64,000 nucleotides of DNA from MPNP01 sp965116235 (lineage in GTDB: Bacteria; Pseudomonadota; Alphaproteobacteria; Rhodobacterales; Rhodobacteraceae): assembly GCA_965116235.1 (NCBI GenBank), contig OZ220496.1, positions 2,976,001-3,040,000 on the forward strand. Reading direction: 5' to 3'. The number at the start of each line of letters is the position of its first letter. Position 1 is the first letter of the stretch. A program made the position numbers and the translations under genes. The notes below the pieces were generated by a model. The model had not been told where the DNA came from, searched no databases, and was given only the letters and a program-made list of their open reading frames with translations. This document shows positions 55,212 to 63,639 of this stretch, one piece after another.

Positions 55212-55850
55212 TCAGAAATCAACTTGGTAAATGTCCGATATCTGTGACAGGAACTCTTTTTTGCCGCCATGGCTTGGATGCCTGATCTGGAAAACGTCAT
55301 GTTCATGCCTGAATTGCTGCACGGTCCTACCCGCATCCCTGCCTACGCCAATCAGGCGTATTGGATTCAGCATTCGGACGAGCCGCATTAAAATCTCTTC
55401 CCCAACTCTTCTCTCATCCGCAGTGTGCGACCGGTTTGTAAACGGTCTTTGGGGTTCATGGGGATGGAAGGGGAAGACATTCCACAGGAAAATGGGCTCA
55501 TTCAATTGCGTCAAGACCTTCCAGATCACCTTTGCAGTTTGTTCTTCAACGGCCTCTCCGAGGGTAGGGCGGTCGGCAGAAAGGCCCCATCGCTGGACAT
55601 GATCGGCAAAACGCACGTCGTCGGTCAAAGCCATGCCGGTACGGCGTCCACCCTTGTGCCCTAAATCTCGACCGATCCAGAGCGCTTCAATGTTCACGCC
55701 AATTGCAACATCAAGCATGGATTCCAATAGCGCAGCTCGCCTCTCCGGGGCATCAGAGACGTCCCAAGCTTCACACCGATCAAGATACGGGTTGAACACA
55801 TGCGCAAACCTATGGGACCGAAGCCCTTGAACAAAGTCTGATGCTTTCAT
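55212..55850 (-). CDS. Uracil-DNA glycosylase superfamily protein
   Basis: 212 aa. W-I-G-R-D-L-G-H-K-G-G-R-R-T-G-M-A-L-T-D-D occupies the place of the active-site loop G-E-x-P-G-x-x-G...T-G of UDG-fold proteins; L-W-N-V-F-P-F-H-P and R-H-P-S-H-G-G fit the middle and the His loop at the end. The usual catalytic residues are not all conserved, so uracil excision is uncertain and another UDG-like activity is possible. ATG 55850, with AAGGTG about 12 nt upstream, begins the homologous part. Confidence 0.65.
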   Translation of the reverse strand: MKASDFVQGLRSHRFAHVFNPYLDRCEAWDVSDAPERRAALLESMLDVAIGVNIEALWIGRDLGHKGGRRTGMALTDDVRFADHVQRWGLSADRPTLGEAVEEQTAKVIWKVLTQLNEPIFLWNVFPFHPHEPQRPFTNRSHTADERRVGEEILMRLVRMLNPIRLIGVGRDAGRTVQQFRHEHDVFQIRHPSHGGKKEFLSQISDIYQVDF

Positions 55851-56002
55851 GATTTCGTCACCTTTGACGGCGTATATCGTCAACTCGGGGAAAAATGATA
55901 CCGCTTGGACCATCGCACACAAAGTCCATGCACCTAATCAACCCATGCCGGTATGGCATGTGCCGACGCTGTTCAATCACCTCATACCGAAACGCACCGA
56001 TA

Positions 56003-56317
56003 TCAGGCCGCCCTGCATCGCTGGTTTCTTTTCTCTGCCTCCTCTCGGGAAAGGGCCACACTTGTTCGAATGCCTCTTTCAACAAACTTCATCAAACCGC
56101 GCACTACCCGTTCATTGGGGTCGATGCCCGCACATGCCAGAATTTCTTTTCCATCCCTTGAGCGTGCCCAACGGGCAATCGTCTCGGCACCGTTACCAAA
56201 TCGTCTGTTATCTGTGATCGCATCGTCAAGGGCAATCAATACAACCGCTGAGAACAGCTTCCTTGACCGTACGCCCTGCTCCTTGTCGTAAGACACCTCA
56301 TCATAGTTTGCCATCAA
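56003..56317 (-). CDS. Conserved alphaproteobacterial small protein (DUF6280-like)
   Basis: 104 aa, no signal or membrane helix, many charged residues. K-L-F-S-A-V-V-L-I-A-L-D-D-A-I, I-A-R-W-A-R-S-R-D-G-K-E-I-L and C-A-G-I-D-P-N-E-R-V-V form well-ordered helices that I associate with the DUF6280 group in alphaproteobacteria; the name is from memory and not verified. Function unknown. It lies 153 nt upstream of the UDG-like gene on the same strand and is divergent from efp. Confidence 0.6.
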   Translation of the reverse strand: MMANYDEVSYDKEQGVRSRKLFSAVVLIALDDAITDNRRFGNGAETIARWARSRDGKEILACAGIDPNERVVRGLMKFVERGIRTSVALSREEAEKRNQRCRAA

Positions 56318-56412
56318 TAGTTTCCCCCCTCTACCAGTTCTACCTTTTATATTTCAGTCGGAAGTTTATTTTGTATACCACATGAAGTATGTAAATCAAA
56401 TCATTCTGGATG

Positions 56413-56976
56413 ATGCCTAAAATTAATGGAAATGAAATCAAGCCGGGCAATGTTCTGGAGCACAAAGGTGGATTGTGGTCCACGGTGAAGGTTGAACACG
56501 TCAAGCCTGGCAAAGGTGGAGCCTTTGCCCAAGTCGAACTGAGAAATCTTCGAAACGGATCCAAGCTTAATGAACGTTTTCGCTCAGCCGATAAAGTCGA
56601 GCGGGTCAGATTGGAGCAAAAGGATTTGCAGTATCTTTACACGGATGACGAGATGCTCGTGCTCATGAACATGGACACCTATGACCAGACCTATGCTTCG
56701 GCTTCCATCATGGAAGAACGCCTGCCTTATCTCAAGGAAGGAAGCATGGTCATCGGCGAGTTTTATGAGGATGATATCTTAAAGATCAATCTACCTCCGA
56801 AGGTGACATTTACCGTCGTTGAGACTGAACCGGTCGCCCCCGGCCAAACTGTCGCGAACAGCTTTAAACCGGCGCTGCTGGATAACGGGGTTCGTATCAT
56901 GATTCCCCCGTACATTAAGGAAGGAACGGAAATCATTGTCAACACAGAAACCCTAGAGTACTCCGAAAGGGCCTAG
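56413..56976 (+). CDS. efp: Elongation factor P
   Basis: 187 aa, three beta-barrel domains. It rescues ribosomes stalled at polyproline. The modifiable Lys sits in the loop K-P-G-K-G-G-A-F near residue 34, so a lysylation (EpmA-type) pathway is expected. Start M-P-K-I-N-G-N-E-I-K-P-G; an ATG one codon earlier (56410) is equally possible. It is convergent with the thioesterase gene, with 4 nt between stops. Confidence 0.97.
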   Translation: MPKINGNEIKPGNVLEHKGGLWSTVKVEHVKPGKGGAFAQVELRNLRNGSKLNERFRSADKVERVRLEQKDLQYLYTDDEMLVLMNMDTYDQTYASASIMEERLPYLKEGSMVIGEFYEDDILKINLPPKVTFTVVETEPVAPGQTVANSFKPALLDNGVRIMIPPYIKEGTEIIVNTETLEYSERA

Positions 56977-56980
56977 GCCG

Positions 56981-57421
56981 TTATTGACGGAGGGTTGAAA
57001 TGATCAATCCCGTGGTTGAAGCCACCGCGTAGATCTTGTGATCCCTGTTGTACAGCTTGCCCTCAGCCACGGCAGTTCGGCGACCGACATGCACGGGATA
57101 CCCCTCGGCAAATATCTCTCGGTCAATTGGGATAGGACGAATTATGTTGACCTTGTATTCCAGTGTCGTGAATGACTGGTCAGCCGAAAGGTGAGTAATC
57201 ACCGAACATGCCATTGCACTGTCAAGAACGGCTCCGTACCATCCTCCGTGAACCGTTCCCATTGGATTTGTACTCTCATGACCGGGCGCCCCCGTGAAAA
57301 TGACCTTTCCCGATTCCACGTGAAACAGCTGAAAATTCAGTGCCTTGCCAATTTCAGGGTTTTGTCCTGCGTCGAGCATGCGTTGAAGAAGCTCAAGTCC
57401 GCTTAAGTTGTTCTGATCCAT
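56981..57421 (-). CDS. PaaI-family hotdog thioesterase
   Basis: 146 aa acyl-CoA thioesterase of the 4HBT/PaaI group. The motif N-P-M-G-T-V-H-G-G-W-Y-G-A-V-L-D-S-A-M near residue 68 supplies the catalytic backbone and Asp, and L-E-Y-K-V-N-I-I-R-P-I follows. ATG 57421 begins the family-like M-D-Q-N-N-L-S-G-L-E; a longer frame to 57517 exists but overlaps the upstream region of the divergent gene. Confidence 0.85.
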   Translation of the reverse strand: MDQNNLSGLELLQRMLDAGQNPEIGKALNFQLFHVESGKVIFTGAPGHESTNPMGTVHGGWYGAVLDSAMACSVITHLSADQSFTTLEYKVNIIRPIPIDREIFAEGYPVHVGRRTAVAEGKLYNRDHKIYAVASTTGLIISTLRQ

Positions 57422-57615
57422 CTCATACGATCCATCGATGCCAATCTGGGTGATATACATACGGCTTTTCATCTGACATTGCATCTTCATTTGTTTTGAC
57501 AAGGCTTCCAGTTCCAAGACTTGCGCTTATGTTGCCTTGAGCCGTTAACCGTCTTTGTTGAAGCGTGAACTTTGGATCGGTGAAATGTCCTGCAAGCGAA
57601 AGTGAAACTGTCCGA

Positions 57616-58431
57616 ATGACCAATGTGAATGCCAATCTCAACATAATGTCGAAAGTCGTGACCACCGTTGGAGACATTCTGCTTAGAGACTTCGAGGAAA
57701 TCATACGGCTTCAGTCATCCATTGAGGGAACCGAAAAACTCACTCGCAAGGCCCTGACACGAGCACACAACACGCTTGTCTGGGAGTTGAAGAATGCTCG
57801 ACCCAATTACAGCCTGGCGAGCAACTCAGCAGAGAACATTGCCGGCAAAGATCCGACTCGGAGGTGGACTGTATGCGCCATATCTGGGGCCGATAATTTT
57901 GCCCGTGGGAATCCTAATTGGGCAGTTTCAGCTGGACTGGAGCACAAGGGCAGTATCCAAGTCGGAGTCATCTATCAGCCCTGCTTAAACGAGCTTTACA
58001 AAGGAGTGAGGGGGAATGGAGCGTATTCGCGCCAGATGAAACTTCGCGTTGCCCCGAGTTCAAAGGTCGGCAACTTTATCCTCGCAGTCGACTTGGACTC
58101 CTGTGAGTCTACGGACCATCCACCAGACCTGAAACTGTTCTACAAAGCCTTTCGCTCAATCCGAACGACCGGTTCCGCCAGTTTGGATCTTGTCAATCTC
58201 AGTGCCGGCAAAATTGACGGCTACATCGGATTTAGCGACAATGCCATTGAAACCGGCCCGGCCAAACTGCTTTTGACTGAATCCGGTGGGCTGATCACTC
58301 CACTGATTGAATCGGCCGACGCAAATGAGCACAAAGGTCTGATAGCGGCCGGTCACCATAAATTTGATGACTTCAAACTGACCGCAACGGAATTGCTCGG
58401 TTTATCCCCTCAAGGGAATGACATTCAATGA
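57616..58431 (+). CDS. SuhB-like inositol monophosphatase homologue lacking the metal site
   Basis: 271 aa, aligned end to end with SuhB (N-I-M-S-K-V...G-D-I-L-L-R-D-F; G-V-I-Y-Q-P...E-L-Y...G-N-G-A-Y). The metal-binding motifs are gone: the E-E-S-G of the first site reads N-S-A-E, D-P-L-D-G-T-T-N-F reads A-I-S-G-A-D-N-F, and W-D-x-A-A-G reads I-E-T-G-P-A. So it should not hydrolyse phosphoesters. The frame is intact over its full length, which suggests a retained non-enzymatic role. It stands near efp, as suhB does in other alphaproteobacteria. Overlaps the convergent ygfZ by 7 nt. Confidence 0.85.
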   Translation: MTNVNANLNIMSKVVTTVGDILLRDFEEIIRLQSSIEGTEKLTRKALTRAHNTLVWELKNARPNYSLASNSAENIAGKDPTRRWTVCAISGADNFARGNPNWAVSAGLEHKGSIQVGVIYQPCLNELYKGVRGNGAYSRQMKLRVAPSSKVGNFILAVDLDSCESTDHPPDLKLFYKAFRSIRTTGSASLDLVNLSAGKIDGYIGFSDNAIETGPAKLLLTESGGLITPLIESADANEHKGLIAAGHHKFDDFKLTATELLGLSPQGNDIQ

Positions 58432-59195
58432 GGATCAAGAGAGACTTGAGCCCCATCGGCTTCTTGAACCCCCTTCACCCGGTTAAAATAAAGATAGGCT
58501 ATGCCCCGGTTGCCCGACTGGCTATAAAGAGTGCCTACCGGTTTTCCGTCTGACGTGATCGGGGTTCCTACTGGAACCCTGCCTGAAACGATCACTCTAG
58601 CAAGCCCTTTCTGCAAGCTTGTCTTGTGCTTCATTCGGGCCGTCACCTCCTGACCAACGTAACAGCCTTTCTTGAAATCCACCCCATTGAGACGTTCGAA
58701 TCCCGTTTCAAGAATGAACGTCTTGTTCTGAATCAGTTCTATTCCTGTTTCCGGGATGCAATTCCTGACTCTGATCCCGTCCCAATCTACGGTTTCTTGG
58801 GACATGGGCTTGTCTGAATAATGTCGCCAGCCCAACTCATGGCTTCTGGGATCGTCAAAAGCCCCTGCCGGAGAATTGGTCAGCCCCCTACCAACATTTA
58901 GGCTTGATTTCTCAATGACCACTTTTGATCTGAGTCGATAAGTCAGCAGGCGCTTAACGAAAGCGTCAACTTGATCCGATTTGATGTCAAGGAGATATAC
59001 TCTATCGCACCGGAATAAAAAGAAGTCAAACAGATACTTCCCTTGGGGCGTCAATAGTGCCGCGTAAACAAGCTTATTGTCTTCACCCGGAAGATCGTTG
59101 GTAATCAAACCTTGGAGAAAAACGGAGTTGTCTGTCCCGGAGATCCGGATTACGGTCCGCTCATCGTGCTTGATCATTGGATGAAGTGTGTTCAT
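58425..59195 (-). CDS. ygfZ: YgfZ/GcvT-domain folate-binding protein
   Basis: 256 aa Fe-S cluster maturation helper that binds tetrahydrofolate. The family signature K-G-C-Y-V-G-Q-E is present near residue 184, preceded by the GcvT-like domain (F-L-Q-G-L-I-T-N-D-L; L-T-P-Q-G-K-Y-L-F-D-F). ATG 59195 is preferred; ATG 59216 adds 7 residues. Convergent with the SuhB-like gene. Confidence 0.9.
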   Translation of the reverse strand: MNTLHPMIKHDERTVIRISGTDNSVFLQGLITNDLPGEDNKLVYAALLTPQGKYLFDFFLFRCDRVYLLDIKSDQVDAFVKRLLTYRLRSKVVIEKSSLNVGRGLTNSPAGAFDDPRSHELGWRHYSDKPMSQETVDWDGIRVRNCIPETGIELIQNKTFILETGFERLNGVDFKKGCYVGQEVTARMKHKTSLQKGLARVIVSGRVPVGTPITSDGKPVGTLYSQSGNRGIAYLYFNRVKGVQEADGAQVSLDPH

Positions 59196-59260
59196 GTTCT
59201 TGAATTTAATGTTCAATCCCCGACAACCAACCCCAGTTCACTTCCAGTGTTATGTGTAAG

Positions 59261-59338
59261 ACAAAAGATTCCAATTCTGGCGCTGTGTGATTGACTGTTT
59301 TCAGTCGTTCCAGCATCTTTGATGCTCGGGAACAGATC
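59261..59338 (+). repeat. Dispersed 78-bp repeat, copy B
   Basis: Same orientation and length as 32773-32850, about 83 percent identical without gaps, centred on GACTG-TTTT-CAGTC. It lies in the 290-nt interval between ygfZ and autotransporter copy 2, which otherwise holds only the autotransporter promoter. Confidence 0.6.
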
Positions 59339-59437
59339 TTGACGACACTGCTATCATCAAGTGCCGGGAAAGGCCAGAGACACGTTAAAAGTAAGCTAGA
59401 CAGTGTCCAGATGCTGGACTACTAAGTGAAAAACATA

Positions 59438-59466
59438 TTGCTAACTGCGTGAGGAAAGGTTACATT
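59438..59466 (+). promoter_or_regulatory. Promoter of autotransporter copy 2
   Basis: TTGCTA (59438-59443), 17-nt spacer, TACATT (59461-59466), then about 40 nt to ATG 59507 with CAGGAG as ribosome site. The stretch from about 59430 to the start codon matches the sequence before copy 1. Confidence 0.4.
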
Positions 59467-59571
59467 ACGCATCCGAATCAACATCCAAAGACAGGAGTTC
59501 AGAATCATGATGAAACGACTTTCCACTAGGGACAGGAGCCGGCAGCAGCCGGCACCGGTCCGTCAACGCGA

Positions 59572-59580
59572 GGGGGGGGG
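59572..59580 (+). repeat. G9 tract in autotransporter copy 2
   Basis: Nine G between the likely start codon (ATG 59507) and the body of the gene. With nine G the start frame ends at TGA 59585; with eight (or eleven) it continues into the signal peptide and passenger. Confidence 0.9.
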
Positions 59581-59639
59581 TAGATGACATTGCCGCCCGG
59601 CCCCATGGCGGATCGGCTTTCAAGTCCTCGGCAATTGGG

Positions 59640-62033
59640 ATGCTGTGTGTGGGGCTGGCCACACTCATGTCCTTTCCCATCTCGGCCTCGGCCCAAGGGA
59701 CGTGTACAAACACGCCCGCTGGTGCCGGAACCCCGCCGACTGTAACGATCACCACCATCGTCGCGGCTCAGGTCAAGTGCACTGGCCTGACACAGGGGTT
59801 GACATTCACCCTCGACACCGGAGCCCAGATCGGCACGAATGCGTTCTCGCGGGCGACCGGAGTGGCAAACAACAATGGTGCCCTCGAAATTCTGCCTGGC
59901 AATGATGGCAACATTGCCGTCGTGAGCCGTGGCTCGATCTACTCAAGCGAGAGAGGCATTCGGGTTTATATCCCCGCCGGAAAGAGTGGCAAGATAAATG
60001 TTGATCTTCAGGCCAGCACCATAGTCGCAACCAAGACGGCAGTCAGTCTTCTGCAATATGGCACGGGTGATGTCACATTCAAGACTGCGGTGGGCAGCAC
60101 GATCCAGGCATCCGCGACTGCCATATATGCCGAAATTGAGGGTGGCGGCGGCGGCGACATTACGATCACCCACAACGGCAGGATTGAGGCCGACATGCAA
60201 GGATTCTTTCTGCTTAGCTCAGCGGGTGGCGACATCACGGTCACGACGGGAGCCGATAGCGTGATTGACGCGGATAATATTTTCAATAATGCTGGCGGGG
60301 TAACCGAGGCTAATCGGGGCATTGCCATCGCCGCGCGTATCAAGGCGAAATCGGGTGGGAATGGTGCCATTGCGATCACTCACAATGGCAAGATTGATGC
60401 CGAAGACGCTGGGATTCGAGCCGTGATTGAGGCCGGCGAGGGTGGCATCATGATCACAACGGCAAAGAGCAGTACGATCATGTCCAAATGGGGGCGCGGC
60501 GTTGAGGTGGTGCACAACGGTACAGGCAAGTTTGATATCAAAATCCGTGGTAAGGTCATGGCCGACAGCGGGTACAAAAGCAGCCACACCGAAAAATATG
60601 CCGGCATACATGTAAGAAGCGAACGGACGAGTGCAGGCGGCATGGGCGGCACGATCACGGTCGGTCCGTGGGGTCATGTCCATTCTGTGTCCAAAGTGGC
60701 CATCAAGGTGGATGCCTATGCGGGCACCGCCACCAATCCGGTAACCATCGTCCTGGAAGAGGACGATGTGGGGCTTGTGGGTCATGTCGAGGGCGATATC
60801 CTGAACCCGGTGACAACCGCCAACGAAGGGGCCTCCGGAACGAAATCGACACTCGAGTTCAAGACCCGCACCGTATCCGGAACCGAGACAGAACTGAAGG
60901 AGGACGATGCCACGAAGGGCATTGTGTATCGCCGTGGCGAGAAAACGGGCGTGTATGACAAGGTGATCAAGGCCCAGCTCAAGACGATTACAGGTAAAGA
61001 GGGTTACTGGTTTGAGGATGACACGACGATGGACCTGCGTCTGTACAGCAATCGGTCCCGCCTGTATGAGGTACTGCCGTCGGTGCTTCTGGGTCTGGTG
61101 GAGCTGACGCCTTACAGCACGCGCATGGCGGTGCCACGCCGGACCACCGGCGAAACGGTCATGCTGGAGAGCAGCAAGGGCGAGCGCGTGGCGGTGCCGC
61201 GTTCACGCATGGACATCTGGGTACGCATGGCAATCCGCGACGGGGAGCGCATGGCCCAGACTTCGACCACGGCCCGGGGTTTTCGGGGCCAGTCCCTGGC
61301 GTGGGATGTCAAGCAGACCGATCTGGAAGCGGGTCGGGATGTCGTGACCGATGCGAGTCTGATGATGGGCGTGAGCGCCCACTACCGGCAGGGCAAGGCC
61401 ACCGTCCGAAGGGGCGGCACTGTCGAGGCCACCGGTGCCGGGATGGGGCTGTCCCTGACCTGGACGGACGACAATGGCCTGTATGTGGACGGCCAGCTGG
61501 CCTATACCCGGTTCTTTGATGTCACGATGGTGTCCAGCACCAGCTCCGTGGGCACGATCACCTCCACGGGCGGAGGCAACGGTCTGGCGGTCGGCGTGGA
61601 AGTCGGTCAGCCGATGAGCCTGGGGGACATGACCGTGACCCCGCGGGGCGGCCTGTCCTGGTCGTCGGTGGACCTGGACGCCTTTGACGAGCCGGCCACG
61701 ATTGACGGTGCGAGCCGGATTGCTCCGAGCAAGGAGCAGAGCGTTCAGGGTCGGGTCGGAGTGCTGGCAGAACTGGGTCCGGCGGAGGTGGACAGTCGAC
61801 TGTATGCGTCCCTGGATCTGGAGCATGAGTTTTCGCCCGAGCTGGCAGTGATGGCGGGGAATGCCCGACTCATGGCGAAGGGCAAGCCGACCTGGGTCCG
61901 CGTGGGCGTGGGCGGGTCGATGTCCCTGGGCGGCAGCGACACGATGATGCTGGCGGGGGATGCCTTTTATGCCACGGCCGGTAGCGACAACACCGACTTC
62001 GGCGGTGGAGTGGCGTTGACCTTCCGCTTCTGA
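59640..62033 (+). CDS. Autotransporter outer membrane protein, copy 2 (phase OFF as read)
   Basis: 797 aa from ATG 59640. The start with a ribosome site is ATG-ATG at 59507, and the G9 tract puts it out of frame. The frame of the body is open back to 59514 and codes there for V-D-D-I-A-A-R-P-H-G-G-S, so the true protein likely begins at 59507 with a long signal region ending S-A-S-A-Q-G. Passenger: beta-helix-like repeats (I-T-I-T-H-N-G-R-I; I-T-V-T-T-G-A-D-S-V-I-D-A-D-N; I-A-I-T-H-N-G-K-I-D-A). The C-terminal 270 or so residues are an autotransporter barrel ending in V-A-L-T-F-R-F, with the terminal Phe needed for membrane assembly. The ligand or function of the passenger is unknown. Confidence 0.88.
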   Translation: MLCVGLATLMSFPISASAQGTCTNTPAGAGTPPTVTITTIVAAQVKCTGLTQGLTFTLDTGAQIGTNAFSRATGVANNNGALEILPGNDGNIAVVSRGSIYSSERGIRVYIPAGKSGKINVDLQASTIVATKTAVSLLQYGTGDVTFKTAVGSTIQASATAIYAEIEGGGGGDITITHNGRIEADMQGFFLLSSAGGDITVTTGADSVIDADNIFNNAGGVTEANRGIAIAARIKAKSGGNGAIAITHNGKIDAEDAGIRAVIEAGEGGIMITTAKSSTIMSKWGRGVEVVHNGTGKFDIKIRGKVMADSGYKSSHTEKYAGIHVRSERTSAGGMGGTITVGPWGHVHSVSKVAIKVDAYAGTATNPVTIVLEEDDVGLVGHVEGDILNPVTTANEGASGTKSTLEFKTRTVSGTETELKEDDATKGIVYRRGEKTGVYDKVIKAQLKTITGKEGYWFEDDTTMDLRLYSNRSRLYEVLPSVLLGLVELTPYSTRMAVPRRTTGETVMLESSKGERVAVPRSRMDIWVRMAIRDGERMAQTSTTARGFRGQSLAWDVKQTDLEAGRDVVTDASLMMGVSAHYRQGKATVRRGGTVEATGAGMGLSLTWTDDNGLYVDGQLAYTRFFDVTMVSSTSSVGTITSTGGGNGLAVGVEVGQPMSLGDMTVTPRGGLSWSSVDLDAFDEPATIDGASRIAPSKEQSVQGRVGVLAELGPAEVDSRLYASLDLEHEFSPELAVMAGNARLMAKGKPTWVRVGVGGSMSLGGSDTMMLAGDAFYATAGSDNTDFGGGVALTFRF

Positions 62034-62050
62034 TCGAAAGGTGAAGGTCG

Positions 62051-62092
62051 CCGGGTGCGAGTGGGTGTCCCTCACGCATCATTCGCACCCGG
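62051..62092 (+). terminator. Hairpin after autotransporter copy 2
   Basis: Perfect 10-bp stem CCGGGTGCGA (62051-62060)/TCGCACCCGG (62083-62092), beginning 17 nt after the stop. Equivalent in place to the hairpin after copy 1, with part of the stem (CCGGGTG) shared. No T run follows. Confidence 0.45.
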
Positions 62093-62726
62093 TGGCTGGT
62101 CCGTCGGGGCATTCAGTCATGAAACCCTCGTGGTCACATGCAATCGACATGCTCGCAACGCTTCCATTCGAAGTTAGAACATTCATCCCACTCATATGGA
62201 GCTGATCAGCAATAAGGCGGTCACGGTGACACATATCAAGAGGAATTTGAAGCGATAACGAAGGAGCTGGTGAGACCAACGGCAATTGGCCGATGATAAC
62301 CAGAGGAAAGTGAACTGTGTACATCCAGCAGGATAAATCGGACATGCAGCGGAACCAGAATCTGTCTTGGGCTGCCAGCCAAGTGAACAAAACCGTGAGG
62401 CCGAATGGCGCCAATCAGGCGAAGACCAGTTCCAAAACCTTTTCCCCCATCGTCAACAGATTATTGAAGAGGAAAGCATCCGGCAACTCGGTGCTATCAA
62501 AGCCGACCAGATATTTGTCCAGCAAGTGAGCGGCAATGTAGTACGAAACAACGGCCGGCATCAGAGCCAGCGGCGAGCCATGTCTGGAACTGATACATGA
62601 AGGCGTCAAAAGCGGAAAATACTGTGAAGCCGGGAGATGACGAATTCGACATTGCCACTCGGAAGCGGGGCACACCCGTCGGAGATGCATATGATACACG
62701 TCTTCAGGCCAGGCTAACGACTCCAA
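62079..62726 (-). pseudogene. Acyltransferase-family membrane protein remnant
   Basis: One minus-strand frame with an in-frame TGA at 62415-62417. After it the translation F-G-L-T-V-L-F-T-W-L-A-A-Q-D-R-F-W-F, then M-S-D-L-S-C-W-M-Y-T-V-H-F-P-L-V-I-I matches the conserved Y-x-S-D-A-S-Y-W-x-Y-L-x-H-L-P-L-V of acyltransferase-3/OpgC-type proteins. The part before the stop has a hydrophobic stretch but no start or N-terminal domain. The 3' limit is uncertain. I read it as the decayed C-terminal third of such a gene. Confidence 0.5.
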
Positions 62727-62862
62727 CCGACCTTTTCAGCATGTCACGAAAACTTTTGTCCGGCATTCTCCCCTCTCTGAATCTTTCTATATACATTAGG
62801 TTGACGAGAGGTTTTGCATCGCTCCTCATATTCGCTAGCAGCGTCCTCAATCGGAGAAATCA

Positions 62863-63603
62863 ATGGCCGGTCATTCCAAATGGGCAAACATTCAGCATCG
62901 CAAGGGTCGGCAAGATGCCACCCGATCGAAATTGTTTTCCAAACTGTCCCGGGAGATCACCGTCGCCGCGAAAATGGGCGACCCGGATCCAGAAAAAAAT
63001 CCACGCCTAAGGTTGGCGGTACGAGAAGCCAAGAGCAATTCGGTACCCAAGGACGTCATTGAACGTGCGATTGCAAAGGCAACCGGAGGCGATTCAGACG
63101 CCTTGGAAGAAGTGCGGTACGAAGGCTATGGCCCGGCCGGTGTTGCCGTGATCGTTGAAACCCTGACTGACAATCGCAATCGAACTGCCGCATCGGTGCG
63201 ATCAATCTTTGGCAAGTTCGGTGGTAATCTGGCCGAGACGGGAGCGGTAAGTTTCATGTTCGAACGCAAGGGAGAGATTGTCTTCGCTCGCGATACCTGC
63301 AACGACAATGAATTGCTTGAGGCCGCCATTGAAGCAGGAGCTGAAGATGTGGAATCCAGCGCTGAGGGACACATAGTGCACACCGCAAACACCGACCTTG
63401 CAGCCGTTTCTTCAGAACTGGAAAAAATCTTGGGGGAAGCCAAATCGGCCAAGCTCATTTGGCACCCTAGCATCACAACCGGACTTGATCTGGAACGGGC
63501 CCAAAAAGCCATCCGACTAATTGAAGCGCTTGAAAATGATGATGATGTTCAGACGGTTACATCGAACTTTGAAATTCCCGATGAGATCCTGGCTCAACTC
63601 TAG
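62863..63603 (+). CDS. yebC: YebC/PmpR-family regulatory or translation protein
   Basis: 246 aa. Family start M-A-G-H-S-K-W-A-N-I-Q-H-R-K-G-R-Q-D, then L-F-S-K-L-S-R-E-I, Y-E-G-Y-G-P-x-G-V-A, and N-R-T-A-A-S-V-R-S-I-F. YebC proteins were long called transcription regulators and, for some members, are now linked to relief of stalled translation. In many bacteria it precedes ruvC; here an EamA transporter follows instead. Confidence 0.97.
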   Translation: MAGHSKWANIQHRKGRQDATRSKLFSKLSREITVAAKMGDPDPEKNPRLRLAVREAKSNSVPKDVIERAIAKATGGDSDALEEVRYEGYGPAGVAVIVETLTDNRNRTAASVRSIFGKFGGNLAETGAVSFMFERKGEIVFARDTCNDNELLEAAIEAGAEDVESSAEGHIVHTANTDLAAVSSELEKILGEAKSAKLIWHPSITTGLDLERAQKAIRLIEALENDDDVQTVTSNFEIPDEILAQL

Positions 63604-63639
63604 CTCTTGACCGGCAACACCCTTCTCAAGTAGAATCTG

